A DNA stretch of 64,000 bases from Sthenelais limicola (GCA_942159475.1 OW804100.1:8448127-8512126), one strand, 5' to 3'. Shown: positions 1-11,775, numbered from the stretch's first letter. Notes: a model not told the origin generated them from the letters alone. Numbers and translations: made by a program.

Positions 1-174
1 GAATGAATAAGACTCAATAATTCTGTCAGTTAATAGTTTAAAAGCATGACGGTATTGGATCAGGGGCACATATGAATAATCTTAGTGTAAATAATATTAG
101 CCATCTCTCATCAACAAACCATGATTCTGTTTCCCAGTGACCTTTCAAAATATGAATGTCACTGGCAGACCTTA

Positions 175-583
175 TGTGTGATCCGTTTCAGGAAAAGGAG
201 TCGTAAGTCGCAAAATATGGATTTTGAGATATCATCATATTCTAAAAGAGGAGATCAAGCCGATTCCAATGATAGTAAACACTAGGACACCTAATAAGTA
301 TTTCTATATTTTATGTTTATATTTTTAATTTTGAAAAAAAAAAGTTTGCAATGTTTCTGGATGGGTAATTGCCAATAAACTAACTAAATACACTCCATAC
401 GAAGGCCTTCAAAACGCAAGGATATATTTAATACAATGTCCTGAAATTTGGAACATAGATTTATATGACTTTAAGTGCTAAACCCCAGATATCAGAACAT
501 TTCAATAAGAGATCTTGTGAAAGAAACACTTTGAAAAATACCAATTCTGCGACTTGTGACTCATTTTCCTGAAACACATCACA
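175..583. mobile_element. MITE family 1, complete copy 1
   Basis: Both ends carry the same inverted terminal sequence. The right end reads inward as TGTGATGTGTTTCAGGAAAA and the left end is a close variant. Each is followed by a conserved GTCGCAAAAT-like block. The element is about 410 bp, has no coding frame and is flanked by TA, as expected for a Tc1/mariner-type target. Five further full or partial copies lie in this window, which makes the family call solid even though no transposase is present. The left boundary is uncertain by two bases. Confidence 0.75.
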
Positions 584-711
584 TATTACGTCATAATATT
601 GACTGCATGCCACCCACTGCAGACCAATGTTCAAAAACCCTTAGTAGCATGTCAGCACCAGAGGAGGAAGGCCACTTCTTGTTCAGTCTATAGTGAAAAT
701 ATTCTTCTTGT

Positions 712-1870
712 TTAAAGTTGCCCTCCCAGATATCTCCTATAGAAATCTCAAATTTCAGTTATTTAGAGGGTAAATACCCAGCCCCACCTTGTTCTAAGGG
801 CATGTGTCTCATTCATGACGTTGAAGGTAAATATTCGCATTTAAGTCGTCGGTATTCACAAAAACGTACACCGATACGGTGGGATCGGCCATCTTTGCTC
901 TGACATTATAACTTGAATCTGTTAGATGGCAGCCTGGATGGTCACATGACTCACCCATCCACACCAGAATCAACAGCATGTTATACAGACTCACGTTAGT
1001 GGGTCTAAACAGTGCTGCCAGCTGCCATCTAAAAAAGGCATTTACAAGCTAGGAAAAAACCATATACGCTTATCCCGCCATTTGTCTATGATTGAAAATT
1101 AGGGAATTTAGACATTTATTGAACTTTTCATTGATTAAGACATCGATAATATTGAGTTTGGGAACTAATCTGAATGTAAATTCAACAGAACCATTCAATA
1201 TTATTACAAGGGAAAGCAGCTTTAAAGCGATATAAAGTGCCCCAATTATAGTGCCATTGAAAAAGTCAACTTTTCACATACTACTTACAGACTTGTGTAT
1301 CATGGGTACATGTGTGCACTTGTATTGTTAAAGCTGCCCTCCTAGCTATTTCCTATACAAACCTCAAATCTCACTTATTTAGAGCACAATACCCTACCCA
1401 ACTTGTCCCAAGAGTTTGGATCTCTTTCTTAATGTTAAAGAGAAATATTTGAGTCTAAAGTGGGTATTTGAGTATTGATGTCCACCAAATACATATATAT
1501 AGTTGTCACCCTTTCTAAAACCCTGTCCTGCCCTCTTTAGTCATAGCCCCACATAACACATGACTTGACTTGCAAATACAGGAGCGGGCTCAAGCCTGTT
1601 GACCCATTTACAGGCTACAGGCCGCACCACCCTGCCACCTATTGTTAACTATTGGCAATTCCGAAACAAAAAAATAGGGTGGCTTTTACTTGACCATGAT
1701 CTAGTCAGTTCTTAAATCACTGAATTTAGATATTTATTGAACTTTTCATTAAGTAAGAGATCGATAATAGTGAATTTGGGAACTAATCTCAATGTAAATT
1801 TGAAAGAACCATCAAATATTAATACTAGGGAAAGCAACTTTAACTTCCACATATACAGCATGCTCAGACA
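712..1870. repeat. Old ~620-bp tandem duplication
   Basis: Two diverged units follow each other. Positions 712-850 (GCCCTCCCAGATATCTCCTAT...) match 1328-1455, and 1091-1240 (TTTATTGAACTTTTCATT...) match 1715-1860, in the same order. The spacing is about 387-620 bp because the units differ by internal indels. No gene is visible; short ORFs on both strands differ between the copies and look fortuitous. Confidence 0.65.
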
Positions 1871-1904
1871 GTGTGTGCCATGTCTTATTATGGATTATAT
1901 TTAT

Positions 1905-2160
1905 TATTTGTAGGCAAACAGTACAAAGAGTAAATATCAATTTACCTGCAGATGCTAATGGTGGTGAGCATCTATATCCACTCATCCTGGTTGATAGTGA
2001 CAGGATGAGAAACTGCCTATTGACCATGATTTGGAAATTTCCTTTGGAGACGGTACATTGGAATCTTCTGGTTTATCTATTGCCTCCCAGGACAATGAGG
2101 TCACAGTTGTGCCAGACATAGGTGCCCTGCAGAGGAACCAAATTGAACCCAGGGATCCTG
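1905..2160 (+). other. Unassigned sequence with exon-like composition
   Basis: Two short reading frames in different phases (1913-2020 and 2031-2160) are free of the A/T-run bias of the surroundings and read as plausible protein. They cannot be joined without a frameshift, and I recognise no family. The segment follows a T-rich stretch ending in TAG, so a decayed exon is possible. Equally it may be part of an unrecognised transposon. It ends where a TIR element begins. Confidence 0.2.
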
Positions 2161-2171
2161 CAGCCCTGCCC

Positions 2172-2655
2172 TGGGCCCCCCACTCAGGAGTCAAAAGTTT
2201 ACGCTTTTTTGTTCCAGCCTTTAAAAAGTACCCCCTTTCCGTGAATTTTCAAGGCATTTTACCTCTCACTTTTTGTGGCAAAACACAGAAAATCTGATGC
2301 TAAAAAAGACCCCTTTTTATGATTTCAAGCAGTGTTGTATAACTGTCAACGGTAATATGTACCTCCGACTGGTAACATCTGAGATCATCCTTGAAGGATA
2401 GTGCTTTTTTTATGGGGCCTAAATATGATATCGACCTAAATAAAATAAAATAAAAAAAACAAAAGAGAGCCCATTTCTGTCATAATTATAGTGAGTAAAA
2501 AATACCCCCTTAATCAGCATTTCGCGGAAATCAGTTGCAAATTGCTACCCTTATTTCTGATTTCGCACTCCGCATTTCTGAGTGAAAAATGACCCCTTTC
2601 TCTGGGAATTGGGAACAAAAAAGCATACACTTTTTACCCCTGAGTGGGGGGCCCA
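2172..2655. mobile_element. Non-autonomous TIR element (MITE family 2)
   Basis: The ends are inverted repeats of about 45 bp. The left end reads TGGGCCCCCCACTCAGGAGT and runs on through AAAAGTTTACGCTTTTTTGTTCC. The right end is its reverse complement with a few changes. The total length is 484 bp and there is no meaningful coding frame. No clear target duplication is visible, so the superfamily is not assigned. Confidence 0.7.
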
Positions 2656-2842
2656 GCTAACATCAAAATTACCGATTTTTTACTAACATCAAAATTACTG
2701 ACTAATAAGCTCAATTTCTACTGACAAAATACATTTTTTCGCAGGCCCCCAAAAAGTCTTTAAATTCCCAAGAGTTCTCCATTTTAAGGAATAGGTTAGT
2801 AAAATTTGAAGTTTTGAACAATTTTAGCTTGGAAAAATTTAT

Positions 2843-3226
2843 AAGTTTGGTCAAATTTGGAAGTTTGGTCAAATTTGGAAGTTTGGTCAAATTTGGAAGT
2901 TTGGTCAAATTTGGAAGTTTGGTCAAATTTGGAAGTTTTGTATAATTTGGAAGTTTTGTATAATTTGGAAGTTTGGTATAATTTGGAAGTTTGGTATAAT
3001 TTGGAAGTTTGGTATAATTTGGAAGTTTGGTCAAATTTGGAAGTTTGGTCAAATTTGGAAGTTTGGTCAAATTTGGAAGTTTGGTCAAATTTGGAAGTTT
3101 GGTATAATTTGGAAGTTTGGTATAATTTGGAAGTTTGGTATAATTTGGAAGTTTGGTATAATTTGGAAGTTTGGTATAATTTGGAAGTTTGGTATAATTT
3201 GGAAGTTTGGTATAATTTGGAAGAAT
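2843..3226. repeat. 18-bp minisatellite, about 21 copies
   Basis: The unit is GGTCAAATTTGGAAGTTT, with a second variant in which TCAAATTT becomes TATAATTT. The two variants occur in blocks rather than at random, indicating local homogenisation. Because the unit is a multiple of three, open frames appear on both strands (a six-residue repeat of the WSNLEV/WYNLEV type on plus, NYTKLP/NLTKLP on minus). These are artefacts of the repeat, not genes. Confidence 0.95.
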
Positions 3227-4344
3227 TTGGTAAAACATGAAAGTTGCGTCTAATTTGAAAGTTGTACAAAACTTTGGAAGTTTTGTAAAATTTGTAAGTC
3301 TTTGAAAGATGCAAGAAAATTTGAGTTCTGAGAATCATTTGTGACTACTAGTCTATTGAAATATTGTGTCAATTTGTGGCCAGGCACTATGCCCATACAC
3401 CACTCTGTGTAGATTCATGTAGGATCCACCCCATGCCGTGCACAGTTCACTGGTCCCTTTCAGTCTAACCCAGTGCTTGTATATGAGCATGAGGTATGGC
3501 AACTTAAATGAGAATTACTTTGGTTTTTCAAACTTTTGTAAAATTAGAAACTTTACTAAGATTTGAGGTTTGAATTGAGTTTTGAATTGAGTTTCCTCAA
3601 ATTTGAGTTTTTTAAAGTTTCCTCAAATTTATATCTTTTTAAGAATTTCCTCAAATTTGAAAGTTTTGTGACACAATTCGGTTTCTTTCATAACTACCAG
3701 CAGGATTAGCTGCTGCCTGAGTCCCTGCTCCTGCGGCAAGAGAGGAAACACACTAACAGGAAAAGCTGCTCTTTCCAAATATTAGCAATTGTTGATAAAA
3801 TAATCAGATTTATATTTTAAATTGTCATTACTGACTAATGAGCTCAATTTCTACTGACAAAATAAATTTGTTTGCAGACCCAAAAAGATTTTTACAATAC
3901 ATAAGAGCTCTTCATTTTAAGGAATGGTTCATTTGTCTTTGTCTGAAAAATTGGAAGTTTTGTAAAAATTTAAGTTTCATAAAAATTTGAGTTTTGTGAC
4001 TAATGTTCTGTCAATTAGTGGCCTGGTACAATCCCATAACATCATTCAGTGTGTAGAGTCATGTAGAGTCCACCCCAGCCACACCATGTACAGTTCACTA
4101 GTCTCAGTCTAACCCACTGCTTGTATATGAGCATGAGGTATGGCTTATTCAATGAGACTTACTTTTAGTTTCTAGAACATTTGTAAAATCTAAAAATTTT
4201 AAAATTTGAGCTCCGAACTATTTCGAACTGCGTTTCCTCAGATTTGAGTTTTTTTAAAGTTGATTAAAATTTGAAAGTTCCTTAAAATAAGTTTTGTAAA
4301 ATTTGAACATTTTGTTAAAATTTGAGCTTCTTGTTTCTTGAGGG

Positions 4345-4836
4345 AGAAGAGACAGGGAGAGTGAAAGAGGGAGGGAGGGAGAGAGAGGGAGGGAGAGAGG
4401 GAGAGGGGGGAGAGAGAGAGAGGGGGGAGAGAGAGATGGAGAGAGAGGGAGGGAGAGATGGAGAGAGAGGGAGGGAGAGATGGAGAGAGAGGGAGAGAGA
4501 GAGGGGGAGAGAGAGAAGGAGGGAGAGAGAGGGAGTGAGAGAGAGTGAGAGAGAGGGAGTGAGAGAGAGGGAGTGGGAGAGAGAGAGGGAGTGGGAGAGA
4601 GCGAAGGAGTGAGAGAGAGGGAGTGAGAGAGAGGGAGAGAGAGGGAGTGAGAGAGAGGGAGTGGGAGAGAGAGAGGGAGTGGGAGAGAGAGGGAGTGAGA
4701 GAGAGAGGGAGAGAGGGAGAGGGAGAGAGAGAGGGAAAGAGAGAGAGGGAGAGGGAGGGAGAGACAGAGGGAGAGGGAGAGAGAGGGAGTGAGAGAGAGG
4801 GAGAGAGAGAGGGAGAGGGAGAGGTAGGGAGAGAGA
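4345..4836. repeat. Purine-rich GA/GGGA tract
   Basis: About 490 bp consist almost entirely of G and A on the plus strand, in GAGAGAGGGA-type units with scattered GT. Long low-complexity frames (Ser/Leu/Pro on one strand, Arg/Glu on the other) result from the composition. A polypurine mirror tract of this kind can form triplex DNA; that is general knowledge, not shown here. Confidence 0.95.
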
Positions 4837-4996
4837 GGCCAACAGTCAAACCAACATTCATGACTACTAGCAGGATTAGCTGCTGCTCCAGTGCCAGCCT
4901 TCAGACAGACAATAGTGTAGCTCCTAGTGTCTGTCCTTCCTTATGGTCATGCCCCAGCATAAGCACTTCATTCATTCCCCTGCTCCTCCCCTAACT

Positions 4997-4999
<3 letters not shown>

Positions 5000-5051
<52 letters not shown>
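5000..5051. repeat. (TA)n microsatellite
   Basis: About 26 uninterrupted TA dinucleotides. Confidence 0.97.
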
Positions 5052-5053
<2 letters not shown>

Positions 5054-5099
5054 TTTTACATGAAGCACCATGATTAATAAACGCATATATAATAAATCT

Positions 5100-5580
5100 A
5101 ATTCGTAACAACCCACCCTCCCTCCCCTTCCCCCTGTCCCGACCATCCCAGTTCCCTCCACCCCATGTCCCATCTTGGCCCCCAACCAGACCCCTGTTGC
5201 CTCAACCCCTATCCCACCCTGTTCCCCCCCATCCCATACCCAACTTCCCTCCACCCAGTATGCCACCCCTGCCCCTGTTGCCTCAACCCCTGTAAATAAG
5301 TAATGCCCCTCTCCACATTACCCTCACTCCCACCCTGTTCCCTGGCCCTCTGTCAAATCCTCACAACCTCCCCTGTTCTCCCTACCCCACCCTAACCTGC
5401 CCATCCCCCCCATGCCCTGACTCCCCCCCCCCCCCCGTTCCCTCCTGCATGTCCCCTGCCCTACTGTCCACCCCCCCCCCCTCCCCCACCCTGTAGTCTG
5501 TTTCTCGCCCTACTGTTCCCCGCACCAAGTCCCACACCCCCACCCTTGTTCCCCAGCCCTTGTCCAACCCTTTTTTTTGT
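5100..5580. repeat. C-rich low-complexity tract
   Basis: The plus strand is dominated by CCC/CCCT/CCCCA with several C runs of 9-14 bases. Minus-strand frames here are glycine-rich artefacts. It ends in a T-rich run just before the next TIR element. Confidence 0.85.
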
Positions 5581-5633
5581 TGTTTTTTTCTTGGTAATAA
5601 GACAGGATTTTAAAATATTACCAATATCTTTCT

Positions 5634-6069
5634 GGGCCCTGTTTCATGAGTGTTACTTTAGAGATCGCCTATCTTGGGAGTCTCTCCTTAATACTGCAGA
5701 AATGCACTGTCCCAGGAAATTGGATAAGAGTTCCACTATCCCACTGCAATTCCAGCAGAGTATGCTCAGTCATGCTCTTTTCACCTAGCTGTCCCACTTT
5801 TGTAACTCATTTACTTAAGTCACAGTTTAAGACCAGTTTGAGACCATGGCGTTGTTGTCTTACTCCACCACATGCCTGCTACTCCACCATGAGCTACCCC
5901 TATACTAGCTAATTCATTGTATCCTAGACAAACTTTACTTAATCATGGACTTATATAACACACCCGCAAAGCCTCATTTTTTGCATTTGACTCACTAAAT
6001 GGGGGGGGGGGGTAATACTGTCTTTTCTAAAAAAAAATAAAGCTGGGTCAACCTCATGAAACAGGGCCC
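5634..6069. mobile_element. Short TIR element (MITE family 3)
   Basis: The ends are GGGCCCTGTTTCATGAG at the left and its exact reverse complement CTCATGAAACAGGGCCC at the right, giving a 436-bp element. The subterminal sequence is only weakly inverted. There is no coding capacity. A run of ten or more G lies inside at about 6000. Confidence 0.7.
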
Positions 6070-6311
6070 TAGCTGACGACAAACTTTCAAAATTTTTGGT
6101 CCCCTATCAGGGCAAGAAAGGAAACACGCTAACAGGAAAAGATGTTCTTTTCTTATATTAGCAATGGTTCTTTTACATGCATATAACCTTAGGCAGCTAT
6201 ACACATGGCCGATCTTTGGTAACCCACTCGGCGTGCACTGGGTGGGAGGTGGAATGATGCATTTGTCAAGTCGCCTGTCCCCCCTAGTGTTTCTAAATAA
6301 TTCTATTTTAT

Positions 6312-6384
6312 GGGTACAAATCCAGGACTCTACTAAAGATTCAAGTCCAACGCCTTAACCACTACACCACTCCGACCCCCCTAT
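6312..6384 (-). mobile_element. tRNA-derived SINE head
   Basis: Read on the minus strand, the segment begins GGGGTCGGAGTGGTGTAGTG, then GTTAAGGCGTTGGACTTGAA. This is the D-arm and anticodon-arm layout typical of tRNA-Ser-like SINE heads and includes an A-box-like TGTAGTGGTTAAGG. The B box is degenerate (GGATTTGTACCC). The body probably continues toward lower coordinates to about 6180. I see no functional tRNA. Confidence 0.5.
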
Positions 6385-6389
6385 TTATT

Positions 6390-7740
6390 GGAATGAACCA
6401 ACCAACTTTCCTCTTTTTGTCCTTACATTTAGTGATTAGGTCAATTGTGTTTGTGATTTTACCTACGTTGCTCCAACTCTGGTGTTTCTTCAGAACTTTT
6501 TTTGTTGTTTTTTTCTCATTTTGTGTATCAGGTTTTTTTTAGGGTGGAATGAATATTAGGGCCATTCCTTGGCTCATTTGTTTGTGACCCAAGGAATAAA
6601 TTTTTTGTCCACTCATATTTGATAGGAATATCATAGATACATGTGCATGATGCAGTATATGAATGGTTTATGTGTTCCACAGAATTCTTTCCTGGCGTAA
6701 TTGTTCTTATGCATTATATATTTATACCATTGTTTGATTTGAACAGGGGGGTATATAATAATATACCTCCCTGATTTGATATATCATGTTTCCTCATTGA
6801 GGAGGGTAGAATGAATATTAGGGCCATTCTGAAATAAAATGAGATTAGGAAGAGCCTACTGGACCCCCTTTGAGCCTCAGTGCAACCCATTCACCCCACT
6901 ACAAGAATAGATGTCCAGACGTGATGACTGTAAAGGGTGTTTACTTTCATCAGGATCTGAATCTGTCAATTGTATACTCAAGAGCACCGAAGAGCGCCTA
7001 ACTACTTGCTCTTGAGATAAACAGTTGAGCTGATTATATACACTTACTTGGAAGGGGAGATAGAGTTAGCAGGTGGTGTCATGGCTCACCTGGAAAATAA
7101 ACAGACAGAAATTTACTCTATTAAAACAAATTCTGATCCAAACTGTATACAATGCTCTCATGGCTTAGTAAAAACAACAAAGGTTAACTTCACAATCTCT
7201 CTAGAACTTTCTATCAAACTATTTCATTTATTCTCTTATTGAGTGCTATCTCTAACAGAATCTGTATCACTGAAAATAACATCCCTATTGACTTAGTCTT
7301 GCAGAATAAACTATTTAAATAAACATGAATATGTATTTGTCTTACATCCCAATAATAATTGATGTTTAAATCAAATGGTACATTTAATATCAATGATTTC
7401 CAAAGAACAAGAGTAAAACCTACACAAAGTACTTAAGAATAATACAAACTATTAAAAAGATGCATTGCCCTCACCTCTATTGATGTAGAACAGCATAGAT
7501 GGCCTGCCAAACTCATCTCCATCAATGTAGCCCACGATAGTCCAACGCAGCAGTCAGGCATATATATGACATGACACAGGGATGAAAGTCGGGACTTGGC
7601 AAAAATACTGGAAAATTCATGTCAAGGGGTAAAAATTTGTGAAGTTTGATTGAAATTCTACGACTTTTTATGTTTCGAAAATTACTGGACACTTTCATCC
7701 CTAACAATAACATAACAATGCAAACATGACATAACATAGC
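6390..7740. other. Unannotated AT-rich DNA
   Basis: No gene or element ends are recognised. Minor structure: a 28-bp sequence around GAATGAATATTAGGGCCATT occurs at 6547 and again at 6809, and a short palindrome centred near 6757 (GGGGGTATATAATAATATACC) can form a hairpin. Confidence 0.5.
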
Positions 7741-7780
7741 AATGCAAACCCCCTATTCTAGTTGTCAATCACAACAACGC

Positions 7781-7930
7781 TTCGTTACGCTTCGTTACGC
7801 TTCGTTACGCTTCGTTACGCTTCGTTACGCTTCGTTACGCTTCGTTACGCTTCGTTACGCTTCGTTACGCTTCGTTACGCTTCGTTACGCTTCGTTACGC
7901 TTCGTTACGCTTCGTTACGCTTCGTTACGC
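7781..7930. repeat. Perfect 10-bp tandem array, 15 copies
   Basis: Fifteen consecutive identical copies of TTCGTTACGC with no substitution or indel. Each unit contains two CpG dinucleotides, in an otherwise CpG-poor region. The reading frames across it (YASLRFVTLR repeats) are periodicity artefacts. Confidence 0.98.
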
Positions 7931-8175
7931 TCTTGCCCCAGCTGAAAAATCAACAAGCAGATTAATACTCACCCTTTTCCTTTTGTTCTTGTCTTGTTCT
8001 TGTCTTGAGTTGCAAGGACCTAGCTTACCTTGTTGTAGACTGCATTGGCTGCTGGTTGACTTCAAGATCTGCATGGCTCTAAACGATGCTACCAGTTGAT
8101 CAGTATCTGCAAGTATTTGGCACCATGATTAAACAAGGAGTCTGGCCATAGTGGATACTGTACTCAGCATGTTAA

Positions 8176-8340
8176 GGTCAATGTCAAATAAGAGTCTCAA
8201 TCCTGTACTGGATCTATGTCAAATAAAGAGTGTCAATTCTGTACTAGGTCAATGTCAAATAAGAGTCTCAACTCTGTACTGGATCTGTCAAATAAGAGTC
8301 TCAATTCTGTACTAGGTCAATGTCAAATAAGAGTCTGTAG
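8176..8340. repeat. Degenerate ~57-bp tandem repeat
   Basis: About three copies of a unit built on GTCAATGTCAAATAAGAGTC followed by TCAATTCTGTACT, alternating AGGTCAATG and GGATCT junctions. No coding potential. Confidence 0.8.
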
Positions 8341-9240
8341 TTTGTAATTATCTGTAATGAGTTTGGATATTAAATAAAGTATTCATGATAATTAGAACTG
8401 CCTCATTAGTGCAATATTATTTTAACACAATAGTGATGCAATAAGTCTAAGACTGAGGCTGTTATACTAATTTTAATTATATTAATTATAATTGTTATGA
8501 TTAAACTTATTACAGAATTGATTATCTACCCTGCTCTCCCATGAATATGTTATAAAGCAGACTTGGGTGTTATCTTTGTCCTCCTCTGGAGGTGTGGTAG
8601 TCAAGGCTTCAACTGGAATTTAACAGCAGATTTTAGGAGGAGTGCCTGGGATACATAATTCAATTAGGCAAATAGATGTAGATGTTAAAGCTGCATTCTC
8701 AACTATTAGAACTAATGATATCTCATAAAATTGACTCATTTAACAACTTAAAGGACTGAATTCATTAATATTCTGCTGCAATTATATGTTTGTACAGGAA
8801 TTTGAAGTAGAGACAGTTAGCAAGAGAAAACAGCTGTCAGTGAGCCATAAGTGAAGTCATCATAAGATAAAGGGTGGGTCCTCTGAATCCAAATAAGGAT
8901 GTTTTAGAAGCCCTGTAATAAAATCAACCTAACAGAATCCTCCAAATTTTTGGTCAGATGAATTTTAGATGGGTTGGATACAAATGGAAGAAAATGTAGA
9001 AAATACTTTTACTGATGTTAACTGAGAGTGCAGCCTTAAATACTACAGCTGTCCAGATACCAATTTAGAACCGACAGCCAACTATTTGATCAAATCCTTT
9101 GACTTTAAGAAGCTTTAATTGATTTTAGTAGTCATTCCAAAGTTTTTTGCTCTTATGAACTGCCCCAGCTGAAAAATCAACTAGCAGATATTAGGAGATT
9201 GTTTGGCATAAACAGTGTGCAACATAGTAAGGAGACTGAC
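8341..9240. other. Unannotated AT-rich DNA
   Basis: No gene is recognised. A sequence of about 28 bp, GCCCCAGCTGAAAAATCAAC followed by AGCAGAT, is present at 9163 and also at 7934 immediately after the 10-bp array, suggesting a dispersed repeat. Confidence 0.45.
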
Positions 9241-9559
9241 ACCTAAGTCCAGAGAAAATTTGACTCAGTATACGATATTGACATTAGGCATGGTCCAACA
9301 GTCCACCATGAAAAGAACAAGTTATATAGAAAAAAATAGTAAGGTATGGTAAAAAAAACAGGTATGGCCAGACACATTTTTAGGTAGGGGAAGGTTTTTC
9401 TAGGTAGGGGGGGTGTTAAATCGGAAACACACCTTTTTTTTGAGGGGGTAGGGGGTGGGGGGGGGGGCTGATGAAAACTAAAAGTCGGCAGACAGTCATT
9501 GAAAACGTCCTCGACTCGGATCCATTGATTGGTAAAATGCGGCAGCTCGAGCTCCCGTA

Positions 9560-10265
9560 TCAAAAAGGGAGGGGAGAGATAAGAGGGTGAGGAAGAGAGG
9601 GAGAAGAGGAGAGAAGAGAACGGGCGGGGGAGAGAAGAGGGGAGGACGAGAGGGAGAGGAAGAGAGAAGAGGAGGAGGAGGAAGAGAGGGAGAAGAGGAG
9701 AGAAGAGAACGGGCGGGGGAGAGAAGAGGGGAGGACGAGAGGGAGAGGAAGAGAGAAGAGGAGGAGGATAAGAGGGAGAGGGAGAGGAGGACGAGAGGGA
9801 GAGCAAGAGAGAAGAGGAGGAGGACGAGAGGGGGAGGGAAGAGCGAGAGGGAGACCGAGAGAGGAGAGGGAAGAGGAAGAGGGAGACCGGAAGAGGAAGA
9901 GGGAGACCGAGAGAGGAGAGGGAAGAGGAAGAGGGAGAGGGAGAGAGGAGAGGGAGAGGGAGAGAGAGAGAGAGTGGATGGGATGACAGGAGGATAGAAG
10001 TGGGGAGAGGGAGAATGTGGGGGAACGAAGAGGGGGATATGGGGAGGGAGAGGGAGAGCAGAGGGCGAGGGAGAGAGAGAGGGAGAGAATAGAAGCAAGA
10101 GAAAAGAAGAGGGGAGGGTATGTGAGTGGAGAGGGGAGGGAGAAGAAAGGGGACGGAAAAGAGAGGGCGAGTGGATGGTGAGGTGGAAAGGGAAAGAGTG
10201 AAAGAGAAGAAGGGTAGGGAGGAGAGGGAAGTAGGAGAGGGGGAGAACGGAAGAGGGGGAGAGAT
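9560..10265. repeat. Purine-rich GAGGAAGAG array
   Basis: About 700 bp of almost pure purine on the plus strand, with locally duplicated segments. A block around 9595-9660 (GAGGAAGAGAGGGAGAAGAG) recurs at about 9675-9745. Long Ser/Leu/Pro frames on the minus strand, up to 356 codons, are composition artefacts. Confidence 0.95.
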
Positions 10266-10390
10266 ATCACGAAGATATATAACAGTTCCTACTTTAACCT
10301 TATTCTTCACCATATCCTATAGGCCTACCTAGGGAACCTACCTGTCCTTAGTCGTCCGGCGGACAGGTACTAACCTAGGCTAGTGCTTTT

Positions 10391-10417
10391 TAAACGCAGG
10401 TTCGCAACCTGCGTTTA
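10391..10417. other. Perfect 12-bp-arm hairpin
   Basis: TAAACGCAGGTT, a 3-base loop CGC, then AACCTGCGTTTA. The arm motif reappears at 12171 (AACCTGCGTTTA), so it may be the end of a dispersed repeat. Function unknown. Confidence 0.8.
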
Positions 10418-11334
10418 TAGGAATGGGTTCGCCCGTGACCGTTTCAGTGACCGTGCGCTCTGGTCAGCATTGCCACAAGTTCCTAAGGGAAATCCGATTG
10501 CTGCGCAATTGCGGCTGACGGGACGTGTTGACATACAGGTCCGCCGGGAGCCATCACTTTACGCTGCAATCCTAAAAGGACATATATACTACTCACAGAC
10601 TCTCTCAGAATTCCCATGCTATAATTCATATGTAAGCTTATTGTAGGCTTAGTTCTGGTTTCGGTAGGCATAGGTAGGGTTTGGTGCTGTGTTTTGCAGC
10701 TGAACTGGTATTTTTGCGTACGATTGCGTGATAGGACCCCTACTTCGTCGTCAAACACTCTCTTTCTCCTCCTCCTATAAATCTTTCTCAGAGGCCTTAT
10801 AGGCCTATAGGTTCTTCTGTGTAGACTGTACTAAAAGGTTTAGGGTTGATAAGTGGTGTCCTCCCCCTACTCCTCCTCTCTCCTCCTTCTCTCTCTCTCT
10901 ATCTCTTGCTCCTCTTTGCGTAATTGCGTGATTGGACCCCTACTGCGGTCCTATGGGCAAATTGCCTTTGATTTTTTTTTAAAAAAAATGGTTTCTCAGC
11001 CCTGGAAACTAAATATTTTTCCTGCTCTCTTTCTCAGACGCTCTCTTTCTTCATTTGGGATCTTTAATAAGAGTCATATTAAGCTTCCTATCTCTTTAGT
11101 TACTTTATATAATTCATAAAATAACTTTTAAAGGTGTTTTCGTTGGCCCAGCTGAGTGGGCGATAATGGGGGATTCAGCCCACTCAGCTGTCCACTGAGC
11201 GAGGGTCCAAGCTCATGGACTAGCACTGAAGGATGCATGTATGTATGTATGTATGCATGTATGCAAGTGTACTTGAAGATGTTATCTATGCATGTATCTA
11301 TGCATGCATCTATGTGGTGCACTTAGAGTGTACT

Positions 11335-11775
11335 AGGAGTGTACCGTACTTGGAGTGTACCGTACTTGGAGTGTACCGTACTTGGAGTGTACCGTACTTG
11401 GAGTGTACCGTACTTGGAGTGTACCGTACTTGGAGTGTACCGTACTTGGAGTGTACCATACTTGGAGTGTACCGTACTTGGAGGTACTTGGTGGGTACTT
11501 GAAGGGTACTTGGTGGGCACTTGAAGGGTACTTGGTGGGTACTTGAATGGTACTTGAATGGTACTTGAAGGGCACTTAAAGGGTACTTGGTGGGTACTTG
11601 AATGGTACTTGAAGGGTACTTGATGGGTACTTGAAGGGTACTTGAAGGGCACTTGAAGGGTACTTGAAGGGCACTTAAAGGGTACTTGAATGGTGCTTGA
11701 ATGGTACTTGAATGGTACTTGGTGGGTACTTGAAGGGTACTTGAAGGGTACTTGAAGGGCACTTGAAGGGTACTT
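11335..11775. repeat. Two adjoining satellites, 16-bp and 11-bp units
   Basis: From 11335 to about 11475 the unit is GTGTACCGTACTTGGA (about nine copies, one base variant). From 11476 to 11775 the unit is about 11 bp, GGTACTTGAAG, with GGTGGGTACTTGAATGG-type variants. Both share the core GTACTTGRA, so the second array probably derives from the first by unit change. The long frames in it (KYPSSTLQVP-type repeats) are artefacts. Confidence 0.93.

Larger units (their letters stand above)
2690..4905. repeat. ~1.1-kb tandem duplication containing two unrelated arrays
   Basis: Three blocks recur in the same order. 2694-2797 matches 3825-3927 (TCAATTTCTACTGACAAAAT). 3368-3528 matches 4010-4162 (TGCTTGTATATGAGCATGAG). 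3690-3730 matches 4856-4900 (AGCAGGATTAGCTGCTGC). The first unit has been expanded by an 18-bp minisatellite and the second by a GA tract, so each copy has acquired its own simple-sequence array. No gene is seen. Confidence 0.65.

Noticed and set aside
2711..3338. Repetitive ORFs on both strands
   Set aside because: Consequence of an 18-bp unit being a multiple of three; every frame is periodic.
4238..4861. Ser/Leu/Pro ORFs over 170 codons
   Set aside because: Artefact of the GA tract.
7781..7930. CRISPR-like array
   Set aside because: No spacers; contiguous short tandem units in a eukaryotic context.
7742..7965. Two overlapping 67-codon repeat ORFs
   Set aside because: Produced by the perfect 10-bp array.
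9243..10313. 356-codon minus-strand ORF and overlapping 200-236-codon ORFs
   Set aside because: They lie in a purine-rich array and encode only Ser/Leu/Pro low complexity; stops are avoided by composition.
10383..10646. 87-codon ORF with normal-looking composition
   Set aside because: No recognisable domain, no splice or start context, and it begins in a hairpin repeat.
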